Translations under genes and position numbers: made by a program | Shown here: one piece after another, positions 48,274 through 60,253 of the stretch | Layout: each line of letters opens with the position of its first letter | How positions within the stretch are numbered: the stretch's first letter is position 1 | The notes under the pieces: model-generated | What the model was told of the DNA's origin: nothing | Seen by the model: the letters and a program-made list of their open reading frames with translations, nothing else | The model's database searches: none | Source of the DNA: Hyperoplus lanceolatus | Lineage: Eukaryota > Chordata > Actinopteri > Uranoscopiformes > Ammodytidae | DNA length: 64,000 nt | Direction of reading: 5' to 3' | Assembly: GCA_026929865.2 (NCBI GenBank) | Contig: CM049397.1 | Coordinates: forward strand, 26,061,698-26,125,697

Positions 48274-48351
48274 ATGCAAATGAGATCATTTACAGCTGCT
48301 CTTCACGTTCACTCTGTGTCGCTCTCTTTCAATCTTCAAAACCATTTGCAT
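48274..48351 (+). promoter_or_regulatory. paired octamer motifs upstream of the BLNK-like gene
   Basis: ATGCAAAT (48274-48281) and the opposite-orientation ATTTGCAT (48344-48351) are both perfect 8/8 octamers. They lie 131 and 61 bases ahead of the putative start codon at 48412. Octamers bind Oct-1/Oct-2 and are characteristic of B-cell promoters such as immunoglobulin genes. This suits a BLNK-type adaptor. Whether transcription starts between or after them is inferred. Confidence 0.6.
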
Positions 48352-48411
48352 CCAAGAACAGAAACAAAGACTTTTCCACATGACTTGAGCGGCGAGACTT
48401 GATCCAGAATC

Positions 48412-51400
48412 ATGACCATGGTAAAGTACAGTTTAATATTTTTTCTTTTTCAATTCTGATAGGTTTAGGAGGAGTGAGAAGGAAGTGGGCAGGTGTTGTC
48501 GACGGCAGAGTTTTAGCAACAGGGTCCCTCAGTGCTCCGTCCCTGTCACTTTTATTTCAGCATTTTTTTTTATGGAGCTGATGGTAGAAAGATATGATGA
48601 AAGCTGCAGTGTTTCATACTGTATTTGAATGTGCGGGGAGTGTGAAGGCAAACAGTAACACAAACCCAGAAAACTAGTGTTTGCACATGACTCAAGTAAA
48701 TACATCAGGATCATGTTTCACTATAGAATAAAGTTCCCTGAAAGGTCAAACAAGTTTGTTATCATTTATTTTATGCTTCTTCTTTGCTCAACAGTCCTCC
48801 ATACAATCTGTTTCTCAGCTGACTAAAGTGATTCCAATAGGGTTAAGTCTTTAAAATGGGTCCTCACAGAGATTTCAGTGAGTCACAGAAAAATCTGTAT
48901 TTTATGTGGAAAGCTACTTGAAATGAACACGTCATTTGTAATTTGGTAGCAATTAATCTACTCCCCACATGTTTTTAATTGATATCTCACTACAGAAAGT
49001 TTCTCAAATTGGGTTTTGTTGACATTCAATCTCTATGGTCTATCCCTATTGTGCTGTTCCGATTTGACTGTTTAATTTCCCCCACTCTATAGCATCAAAC
49101 AATAGGAGTTCCTTGTATGTTCACACGTTGAAAGAAAATATAAAAAAATAGATGTACTTTCCAGTCTGTGTTGTGTGAATACACTAAAAATAGCAGAGCA
49201 GAGGGAGTGAACACAATTTTTGTCTGTAATATACTATGGAGCATTTAATAACTGATATTTAGCAGATACAGTATTTTAATATATCTGCAGATCTGAAGAC
49301 TCATAATAGTTCAGTAGCTGGTTATGTTGCATGAATATCCAATATAATTGCTCATGATAACGCAGATACAATAAATCTATTGTATGAAAAGTGAAACATT
49401 TGAATGATGTGTCCTTGTTTGCATTAGATTTCACTTCATCGTGACACAACTTTTTCCTTTTTCCTCCTGTTGGCCTGCTGATCCCCTGACAACACTTTTA
49501 CAGGCGCTTCTAAACATAACAGCCAGAGAGAAGTTAGAAGCAGGTAGCCGTTAAGCACCCAAAGGTTGAACCAAAGCAGATCATTGCCACTGTAACTTAA
49601 AATACAGATATTTTAGGAATTACTTTTTGAGTAAAAGGTGATACATAGTAGGACAGTAATGTAGTTCTCATGGTACTGTCACTTTCTCTTCATTCATCAG
49701 CAGTTTTCTGATATTTTTGTGTGCCAGTGTGAGAAACTCTGCAGCGCTTCAGGCTCTACCTTTTTCTAACCGTCTATAATAATTAGGGCCCGAGCACAGA
49801 CATGTGCGAAAGCCCTATTGTAACCGGTAGGATTTTTATTCTTATTATTCTTTTTCCGACTCTTTTTTTGCACTTTTGACCCCCTTCCCGTTGTGCATTA
49901 GTTGAAAAAGTTTGCGTACCCATCAGACCTGCAAAAAATTTCAATGTATCAGTGGTTCAGGATTTGATCTCAAAAACGGCGCCCCCTATGGCCAAAAACT
50001 GTTTTTCAGGAAATGCATGCTCAAAAATTGGGCTAGAAGCCTGAAATTTTAGGACAACATGTAATGGCCCAAGGCGCACATAAATGCAATTGTAAGTCAT
50101 TAGCCAAAATCAACAGGAAGTCGGCCATGTTGGAATTAGTGCCTAAAACCACCAAAACCATAATTTCGCATTTCGACTAACTAGTCCTAGAGTTTTTACG
50201 CCAGGGACGTCAAACCACTTCTCAAATACAAAAGACCCTTGCCCGATAAGGAATTGCGAAAAGATAACAAACTTATAACAGTAGCCTACCAGGGATCTTT
50301 TTGGGGTCAAAGTTCGCGTAAATACGCACCTCATGAAACTTTAATTCATCATAGCTCAGGCTGTGTTATACCTAGCTGCACCAAATTGCAAACCCAAATG
50401 TATCTTTGCAGGCCCCACAAAAGAGCCTCTTAAAGCCCCGCCCCAAAATCAACGGGAAGTCTTTAAATGTGAAATATGTGAATTTCTGACTCGAAAATCA
50501 TCACAAAGTTCAAAAATTCATAACTCCTATCAGGAACATATTTAGCAAAACGACCAGTCTAGGGACACTCATAAGACATGGAAGATATACCATTTTTTTT
50601 TTTTTTGATTACGAATAACTATGACGAGATGGGAGCCGATATTCGCCAACATGGCGCCAAAAGTCAGAACTCCACATTACTCTGCAGGATTGCAGAGCAA
50701 AGTGAACTCATAACAACTTTTTGTGCAAAAAAACATGATAGGGTATATCCTCCGACATGGAAGATGATATACCCGAAAGCTCGATTTTTCCGGAATAACC
50801 GTCTTGCAGCGCTGGCGCCTGATTCGCCAAAAAACATCACAAACGCATGTCATGAACCCTTTGATTGATCATAACTAAGGCTATGTTGTACTTAGAACCA
50901 CACAATTTAATACAGCAATGTACAATCCCAGTACGAACAAAAAAACCTCTTGACGCCTCGCCCCAAAATCAACAGGAAGTGTTCTTTTTAGCAATATTCG
51001 CCCAAAAAACAGGAAGTTGCCCTAACTCCACCATGCTCAGTCTCATCTTCTCCAAATTTGGTATGGTAAATGACACCCAAGGCCTGAGAAAGCCCCAACA
51101 CTAATATTCATACAAAGTGAGAGCGCCATCTGTCAAAACGCCTTCGCTGTAGCTTGGCGTCTTCGAAGTTGACGCCAAGTTGCTGTAACTCCACTATACT
51201 CAGTCTGATCTTCTCAACATTTGATAGGTTGCTGTAACTCCACTATACTCTTGTACCATTACAGATAAAACCATCTTCATGTTGTAACCTTTACCCACAG
51301 AAACTATTTTATTTTCCATTGTGTTCATTTTCTACTTATTTACAGGGCATGCACAGATAGGTAAATGGTTAATGCAATGCACTGGGAGACAGGTCACCTA

Positions 51401-54400
51401 GGTGCAAATGCCAGCTGGTAAAATAATTACATATTTACGTTATTTTCTCTTACAGTGGAGATACGCCACACATCTAATATATTATTGTATTTTTTATTTG
51501 CATAGTTGTTAAAGGAAATTGCCTATATTGTTTTAATGTAAGTGTTGTTTACACACATTGACTATAAAGGCCAGGCCTGAGGTCGTCCTCGCATCCGCAT
51601 CAAGCGCGCCGCGGCAACTTCCGCGCTTCTGGCGACAGGTATCGCTGTGCCGCGCGCCCCGAAGAGGAGGAGACCGCGGAGCGTTCTCTCACGCGGTCGC
51701 CCGGAGTGCCGAGGACGGCCAGGACGGCGAGCAGCACGGAGGTGCGAGGGCCCGGTCATCACTGCTTGCAGTTTTAATTGACTTTACATCAACACTTCCT
51801 CTATGGCTGCCAGACTCTGTGGGAAAACAAAGATACTGCGGCTCCACTTCCTGATTTGGCCTGACGTGTTTGTTAAATCTCCGCCTCCTCCTGCTGATCT
51901 CATTCATGTCGTTGCAGATCAACTTTTCTGTTTTTTAAGTTGTCAAAATAATTTTGGCTTCAAAACAAACTTTGCTCTTTGATTTGCACTCCAGGCAACA
52001 ATGTACATTTGCTTTTAAGACAAGTTGGTTTGGAAACTTATAACCAAACTGTTCCGTTATCAGATTTGTGAGAGAGCTGTTTTTAAATGGATAGTGGATA
52101 AAATGTATGAATCCAGATTTCTCTTACTCCAGCCACATTTCCAAGTACATTGTGTCTGTATGCCTCAGGCATCCCTGAGCCTTGATTGTCTATAGTGACC
52201 CAATAATGACAATGATATTGGCAACACATTAAACCCACATTAAAGTTTAAACCCTAGAGACACAATTTAGGAGATATGTTTACATAGGACGATAAGTTAC
52301 AGTGAGAAAACTGTATCTCCTACTTATGATTTATTAAAAAGAATAATAATAATAAGGGGTTTCGAAAATACTATGGTTTTTACTTCAGTAAAAGTAGCAA
52401 TATACCACAGTGTACAAATACTTATAATAAAAGTCATGCATTCAAATCTGTACAGTTCAAAAAGTTTTATCATCAACATATACTCAAAGGACCATGAGTC
52501 AAAGTATTCAATATGTAAGGCAAGGCAAGGCAAGGCAAGGCAAGGCAATTTTATTTATAGAGCACATTTCAGGCACAGGGCCACTCAAGGTGCTTCACAG
52601 GGTTAAAATCAAATAAAAAATACAAAAAAAGGAAAAAATTTAAAACATGGATAAAAATACAACATTTAAATAAAAGAATTAAAACATTTTACAAAAAAAA
52701 AAAAAAAAAATTACAGGTTAAAAGGGAAACAAGAACGTTTTGAGACCCGATTTAAAAGAGCTGAGAGTCTCAGCGGACCTCAGACACTCTGGCAGTCCGT
52801 TCCAGACATTGGGCGCATAAACGCTGAATGCCGCCTCTCTTTGTTTAGTCCTAGCTCTGGGGACTTTTAAAAGACCTGTCCCAGACGACCTAAGGGCTCT
52901 GGGCGGCTCATAACGTATCAGCAGATCAGTAATGTATTTTGGCCCTAAACCATTTAAGGCATTGTAGACCATCATCAATATTTTAAAATCAATTCTAGTA
53001 TGTAGGCTACAATGGCCCACTTGATAAATATTATATCATTGGATTATATCATTGATCAGTTTAAAGTTGTTGCTGGTAATGGTGGAGCTAATTTGAATGA
53101 CTTTATATAACTGCATGTGGATTTCCCCCTGAGCTTCATTGAAGTCTTGTTATAAGGTATCTTAGCCTGTAGTAAGACATCATATTGTATTGGTTTATTA
53201 TATGTTGTATGACACATATACATCTAAATCTAGAAAGTAAAAAGGAACTAAGTGTATTAAATAAATAGGTAAATATATAATATTAACATTGTGGAGTGGA
53301 TTCACTTTTTTGATTTAACTTTATTAGGCTAATATAATTCACCACTACTGCAAATAATAATTGGTTTATAACAGACTAGGAGATTAGTCTGTAGTTAGCT
53401 GAAAAGATATATGACATTTGTTTTTCAGTGTTAAGTAGGCCCAATGTCCTTTCTAGACCCTAACATCAGTAACTAATGTGGGAACCATTTTTGAATAATG
53501 AGACTAATCTTATATAGTAAATTCAAAACATTTATAGACAGCTGTAAACTAACGAGTAAAGGTTTAGTATTCATTTTATAAAATATTCTATTATAACTAT
53601 ATCATTATTATTGTTATCATTATTTTATGTAATATTAATTGCCTACAATTTACGGAGACGGTTTTTATCTTGTGCTGCATGTGGTTATTGTTATCTATTG
53701 TTGTTAATTAATCTATCAAATATTGTACATTATTAGATGTCTAGGATAACAGTGTATCCACATTATACTGTGTTTTCCAGTGTTATAAAACATTAAAGCT
53801 ATATATTATGTTTATGAAGTGCTTAAATGCTACATGGAGGGGTTAACATTAGGTGTTACCTTGTGGCCTACAAAGGGCACTCTATTGTCCACTGTGTTTG
53901 CTTTCCTGCCAAAATCAGCCAGTGACTCATGTATGATGATGAAGCTAATAGATAACTACAAGTCAATGATTAATAGCCAGGCAAGAAAGTCTGGTTTATT
54001 TTCTCTACGTTAAATATTTGAATACTTATCAGGGGTTTCGGTGTTTTTTTTTCAGAGCTTCTTTGGAAAACTGAAGAAGATGTAAGTATTGTTGCTATTA
54101 ATATTAAAATTCCCTTAGTTTTGCTGTTAATTCCTTGATGCCTAACAATATAAATGGGACTGCAGCGTTTGACCTCTCCTCTTTCCATCAGACACAGTGG
54201 GCCTCCAGCTCCACCCAGAAGGACAGGTGAGATTAACCTATCCTGTGGCATGAAGGGAAACATGTTGGGATCCCTCATGTCTTCTGTTCCTAACTGGGTA
54301 ATAGACTTTAATTCCTATAAATGTTTTTGTTTTTTGAAATCGGTTTCAGACGACAATGCAGGATGGCCACAGGATGAATTTGTAAGTAGAAAGAACAAAG

Positions 54401-57400
54401 AACAGCAAATTCCTGAATCAGTTGCTTAAAAAGGTTTATATATGGTTTCCCTATTTCCTTTAAGCTCAGTTGCTTCTTATAGTGTGTGTGTGTGTGTGTT
54501 TGGGGGGGGGATAGCTTCTAAATGAATCATAATACATTTTTTTCTATTGACCTTTCACTCATAGAGAACTCCAGCAGATTATTTGCATAGTTTTACACTG
54601 TTGCACTCACGCAAGGCTATGGTTTCATTGAACAGGAACTCTGCGAAAAATACATGCACCTTTAAAATAGTTAGACGTCATGTGTTTCTAATGGCAGGAT
54701 GACGAGGAAGGTGACATGTATGAGGCGCCTCCTTGTGAGCGACCGGCTGTGAAAGTCCCACCGAGACAAGTGGAGGAGAATGTTTATCTGGGTAACGGCA
54801 CAACACTACATTCATTATCGCAAATACGGTGGACAATATTAAACTAACCTTTTCTCTAAAACTCTGTCACTTGACATGATGCTCTTTACAGAGAGGACAT
54901 CCAATCCTGCTGTTCCTCAGAGGCAGGCCGCTCCTCCACCCAGACCAGGCAAAGCTTCGGTAACAACAGCCCACTGTCCTGGAAGTCTTGTTTTCTGTCT
55001 GTAGTTGCACCCTTTCAAGACATTTAAAATGTATTTTAAGATTTCTTTATTAACAAACGATCTCACTTTTATCATGTAAAGAACCCTCAACAACGTGCAG
55101 GAGAATTCAAGAAACGTGAGTCTTTTCCATTGCAAATACACAAACAGTGCATTTGTCTAATTTTTCCTTTACCACATCCATATCTTCATCTCTTTAAAAC
55201 CTTTCTTTGATGTGACACAAGTAAATCCTTCTTCCTTTCCAGCACCCGAGATAGACAGAAATGAGAAGCCTGGGAGAAAGAAGATGCCTCCTCCACCAGT
55301 GCGCCCCGCTCCTGTTCCGGTCCCTGCATCCAACACAGAGGAAGGTATGGTAGTCACTTCATCCGAAAAAAAATACACTTTCATAGAAGTAATTTACCAG
55401 TCTGTAAATGACCATGTGTCTTTATGAGGTGATATGGCAACCACACATACTATGATAAATATAGGTTTTTATCAAATTTGATAAACCTGCTCCATGAATG
55501 ATTTGTAGTTGCTGTCAAATATAATTTTAGATTTGAAGAAACATCCCAATGGTGCACAGATTATACATGATTTATTCAATGTCTCCAGCAGCAACAGCAG
55601 CCAGTTTGTTAAGAATAAATGAATACAAGCAGAACTGGGAAGTTTTTGTAAGTAAACAAGAGATTTTTTGAAGCCTTGAGCCTTGAAACAAAGAAGGCAG
55701 TGCCACCTAGTGTAGTGCAACTGAGCTTGCACCCTGAGTGCCTCAGAAATGGCTTCATTAGGAAAGTGATTTGCAAGAATACCAAAACATTCATTATTTT
55801 GCACGTAAAATGATGCCATAAATTAAGAAATTACAAGTTATCACGTCAACAGAATATGATTCCCACACCCTCTGTCTTTCCCTCATCGCCAGAAATATGC
55901 TCAATATTATCAATTGAATATATAATATTCAATTCAATCTGTTGTTGTAATATAATGAATAATACAATGATAGGGATCTTAAATGATTCGTTATTTTACT
56001 AAACAATCAGCCAACCCTGGTTGTGTTTGACTGTTTCCACTGTTAACACGTTCTTATGCTGCAGTCACTGTTAGTATTTTCTCTCTGTATTTCAGATGTG
56101 TATCTGGATCCTAATGAAGAACAGGTAAGTTTCACTAACGCTCACTACCTGTTTCCTCTTTTTCTTGTGAGACAGGTTAACAGATATCAGTATATATGTG
56201 TATTGATCAATACACTCCAATGAATTATCATGATAAGACAATATTTCGTATTTTGGTTTTCAGGACGATAACGATGACCTGTATTTAGAACCAACAGCTG
56301 GTAGGTTACCTCACACTTCATGAGAACCAACTCAGAGATTTAACTTTGCATGGACAGTTTTTGTTCTAAAGATAATTTCCTTTGTTCCTGCCCCTCAGCT
56401 TGCCCTCCTGCCCCTCGTGGGCCGATGAGGATACCTACATCTCCCAAGACGCCACTTTCTCCCATTCCCATGTAAGTGCAATGCAACCAGGATCAAAGCA
56501 ACTTTCAACCTGCTACCTCACAAGAGCACGGGGATGTACACTGACCCAAAGTATACCTGTGAGATAATCTGTATGGATAGCATCAAACTCTGTCACACTA
56601 GATAAAAAGGCTGCTGTGTTTGGTTCAGCATCATGCAAATGCAGATGTTATGGTAGTGGCATCATGCCATAAACTCCTGATAATAAACATGCAATGAAAA
56701 TCAACCTTCCCTCCTCTGCCTGCAGGATGAAACCTCCGGTTCCCGGAGCTAAGTCTGTGAGTGTGTCTATTCATCTCAGTGTTTAGTCTTATCGTTTCCC
56801 TATGCTACGCTCTGTCCTCATTTAAAACACGGCAGTCAACACAGAAATGGAAGCTTTAATTCTCACTCAGTATTTTAATTTCCTTCAGTAAGGAAAATAA
56901 GCTCAACTCATCAGAATGACACAGCAGTAACTTTAATTTCCGCAATTTCAGAATTCATTCTTGCTTGCCATGAATGAGATGAAAACAGGTAAAGGCAATA
57001 CTTTCTTTACTGAATAAAATTAGATCAAATATCTGCTCAAATCCCATCTGAAAGTAATAATTGTTTCAGCATTATAATGGTATCTTGTCTCTATAGCTCC
57101 TTCAGTTGAAGCAAGGCGTGCACCATTCCCTGCCAAACTCCTTCCACCAACTCCCAGTGTTAAGCCCCCTCTGCCTGCAATCCTGAAGGAAACCAAACCC
57201 AGGTAAGAGGAGAGGAATACACAGAGAGGATGAAACAACAATGCCAGCTTGTTTTTGCAGTTGAACCCATGCATACATCAGAATTGAACTTGGTGTACAA
57301 CATGAGCCTTCCTGTCTTTATTCCAGCCCTCCAAATCCTCCTATGGCAGACACTAAGCTTGTGGGTAAGCTCACATTTTTCCAAAAAAGATCTTAAATCC

Positions 57401-59224
57401 TCAGGGATGACTGCTATGATCTAGGGTCTACTTATTAGATCCTTCATTTAATGTAATCCAACCATTATACTCATCATACTTTACTTCCTTTTAACCATCT
57501 GGCTTATTGTATATACCCAATATCGAATTCCCCAAACCTGCGCTTGACACATTTTCCTATCCGTTTTCAAGGCTCCTCTGGTGGCATGAGGGCATCCAAA
57601 CAGTCTGGGAATGAGGTACGCTATCGATCTGCATGGAGGATATTACAGAAGTTAGTGAGGACTGGTTACTGTTATTGATATGTTGATGTAAAACAACAGG
57701 ACAAAGGATGGTTTGCTGGAGACTGCAACAGAAAGACGGCCGAGGATCTCTTACTGAGGGTCAACAAGGTAAACCAAACTGTTTTACTTTTAATTTCATG
57801 GTACAATACTGAGCTAATGATGGGTGATTCATTTAAACCAGGGGTGTCCAAACTTTTTTCACTGAGGGCCACATACAGAAAAATCTACCAAGGGCCGGGC
57901 CACTTTGCAAATTTAACACATTTATCAGGACATGTAGCTGCTCTGATGTTTAGTTTCATAGTGTCTTTGTAAATTGTAATCCTTCTTCACGGCAACACTT
58001 TCCTTGCAAATTAAACAGACACATTTCCCCTCAGAGCCGGCCCAAGCCTTCATGATTAGGGGGGCCCCTCTCCAATGTTAGGGCTGACCAAATCATTGAC
58101 TACTGTTAAATGCCATTCAGACACCCAGTGTTTTCGGCTATTGCCTCCAATGTCCAGCTGGGGGAAAATAGTAGCCAGCCGAGATCCCGACCCTCGTAGA
58201 GGGGTCCGGGGGTATGCCCCCCCCCCCGTGAGATTTTCTTTTAACTTTTTAAAGTGAAATGCATGAATCTGGTGCACTTTGAGAGGAAAATTAAGAGGCT
58301 TATTCTGAAGAATTTAGTATGAAAAAATTATTTGGAGACACTGTGTCAGATGAATTAGAAGTGTCAGATGAATTAGAAGCTATTGAAGGACACATGGATT
58401 TTCAAAAAAAAAAAAAAAAAATTAAAAATATTTTTTTATTTTATATTTTTAAAATCGGCCGTGGGCCAAAAAAAAGCGGGCCACAGTTGGCCCGCGGGCC
58501 GTAGTTTGGACACCCCTGATTTAAACCATAATCAGTTTTTCTTGTTGGTATTTTCAGCCAGGAACACATGAAGGGCTTAAGGCAAGGGTGTACCACAGAC
58601 AATTGGGGAAATTTGCTGAGTGTTTATGTGCATGTTTTTTTGCTGAGCCTAGCTCTATTAAAAGCCAAATGTGAGTCAGACACCCTCCGGGCTTTCATTT
58701 CCAACCACTAAGTTTGTGTGTTATCTTTGTACCAATTTCTTTATGTCAGTATTGCTTAGTCAGATCTTCCTTTTTTTCCTCTTTTTTATTTATTTGCCTC
58801 ACTGTAGGACGGCGCCTTTCTCATCCGACACAGCTCAGCCCAGAGCACCCGCCAGCCATACACCCTGGCTGTGCTCTACCAGCAGAAGGTGTACAACGTT
58901 CCCATTCGCTTCCTGGAGGAGACACAAGGTTACGCCCTTGGGAAAGAGGGAAAGAAGAATGAAGAGGTGAGGGATAAATTAGACAGGAAAGCAGGTACAG
59001 AGTGATAGAGAGAGAGAGAGAGCGAGCAAGAGAGTAAAGGAAGAAGACAATGAACGCAGCCTTTTCACATTTAGAAACCTCTGTCCCTTTATCTTTCTTT
59101 CTCTCAGATTTTTGGCTCCCTCGACGAGATGATTTCCCACCACAAGAATAACCAACTGCTTCTGATCGACAGCAAGAGCCAGGCCAAGCACACAGCGTAT
59201 TTAACCCACCCGGCACGCCATTAA
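48412..59224 (+). CDS. SLP-family SH2 adaptor, BLNK/SLP-65-like (SH2D6 alternative)
   Basis: The exons are putative 48412-48420, then 54056-54081, 54192-54226, 54350-54381, 54698-54791, 54892-54959, 55082-55115, 55243-55344, 56096-56124, 56264-56300, 56399-56471, 56726-56756, 56952-56988, 57097-57202, 57327-57364, 57572-57615, 57700-57768, 58808-58966 and 59108-59224. All phases agree (379 residues). The order is: short basic start FFGKLKK; proline-rich segments (PPAPPRRT, PPPRPGK, PPPPVRPAPVP); acidic tyrosine motifs Y42 (MYEAPP), Y64, Y136 (VYLDP) and Y150 (LYLEP); C-terminal SH2 from about 268 with FLIR (Arg295). SH2 wording (WFAGDCNRKTAE, QPYTLAVL, YALGKEGKKNEE) is nearest BLNK; LAVL and GKEG also recall SH2D6. 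Such cytosolic adaptors, phosphorylated by Syk-type kinases, assemble PLC-gamma, Vav, Nck and Btk. The 3-codon first exon (ATGACCATG) is the least certain part. Confidence 0.85.
49785..51190. repeat. dispersed teleost-type repeat (GGGCCCGAGCAC family)
   Basis: It opens with AGGGCCCGAGCACAGACATG and CGAAAGCCCTATTGTAACCG, followed by a TTATT-rich stretch. It continues for about 1.4 kb with recurring phrases (tcaacaggaagt; ctgtaactccactatactc, duplicated near 51182 and 51231). I recognise the opening as a repeat very common in fish genomes but cannot assign a transposon class. It lies in intron 1 of the BLNK-like gene. Confidence 0.55.
51570..51770. other. short CpG-rich island in AT-rich intron
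   Basis: About 200 bp of strongly GC- and CpG-rich sequence (for example caagcgcgccgcggcaac and gccgcgcgccccgaagag) stands in a very AT-rich intron. It has open frames in several phases, none recognisable. It could be an alternative promoter, a fragment inserted from elsewhere, or a transposon terminus. Confidence 0.5.
52517..53030 (-). mobile_element. LINE 3' end with AAGGC tandem tail
   Basis: Minus-strand translation of 53020-52718 reads through KILMMVYNALNGLGPKYITDLL, ending SFKSGLKTFLFPF. This is the typical C-terminus of a fish LINE reverse transcriptase. Its 3' end (toward low coordinates) has an A-tract at 52692-52711 and five to six AAGGC units at 52517-52547. It is 5' truncated and lies in intron 1 of the BLNK-like gene. 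Confidence 0.75.
57839..58518. mobile_element. non-autonomous hAT element, 680 bp
   Basis: The ends CAGGGGTGTCCAAACTTTTT and GTTTGGACACCCCTG are inverted repeats of the Charlie/hAT type. They are flanked by a perfect 8-bp duplication, ATTTAAAC (57831-57838 and 58519-58526). Interior sequence shows the GGGCCGGGCCAC and GGCCCGCGGGCC motifs near the ends. There is no transposase. It lies in the intron that splits the SH2 domain of the BLNK-like gene, starting 71 bases after the donor of the exon ending at 57768. Confidence 0.9.
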
Positions 59225-60187
59225 AACAACTCTACTGAGGAGCTTCTTCTCCCACGTTCTATGACTTATAAGAAGTTAATTGCACAGTTTTGCAAAAAGT
59301 TTCCCAAGTGGAAATACTTTAGGTCTACTGCATGTGCCACAAAAGTGTAATTACAACTCAATATGAAATCATTCATACAGCTAAAAGAACATTATGTTAT
59401 AAATTCAAATAGACAATGCAAACTTTTGATGCACGGAAACACTTAGATACTAAAATATTATGTAAATGTCACAAACAGTTGCTCCAAGACACTTGCATGA
59501 CACAAAGAGAGTTGTAGGTCTGTGGTTTGACTAAGTGACTCTCTGAATTGTGTCATGTCATCAGTTTAGCATTTTAGACTAATAGCAGAAGGTCAATTGT
59601 TGTGAAAATTAAAATGTGTCACTGTATTACTGTAACCGACATTCAGTCTGGATGTTTCCGCCTTTGGATGAGGAAATGATGACCTCGCTGTCAAATCACT
59701 GTATTTCAGAGTTTTAAACAAACTGTATATATCTGATCTTATAACAACTACATCTTAACCATTACTTATTGCCTCCAGCTCATTTCCATCGTCACAGTCA
59801 TGAATGTGCAATGATTTGCTGTGTATCTTTTCAATAGTTTAGTTATTTTGATGACATTGATTTTAATTATATTGTATGTTACAGGTGCCTTTTTGCTGAG
59901 ATATTGTAGATATTGTGCAATACAGACCATAATGTCAGAAGCATCTGCCTTACATTGTTTTTATTGGATTTCTTTAACCACAATTTCCAACATATTTACT
60001 GTTTTTAACCAGTAAACATCAGTTGACCCGACAGAGGTCTTTATTTGGGGTTATTTGTGTGGTTTTGTCCATTGATTAAAACTCAAACCTTTGCTGTTGA
60101 CCAACCACTACATATGATGCATGCTTGTCAATGAGAGTCAGTGGTTAGCTAAGGGTCCGGCTTTAACTGAGACGCCGGTAGTGTGTG

Positions 60188-60253
<66 letters not shown>

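Noticed and set aside
49785..51190. Several frames of 60-96 codons in the repeat block
   Set aside because: They belong to a dispersed repeat and show no known domain.
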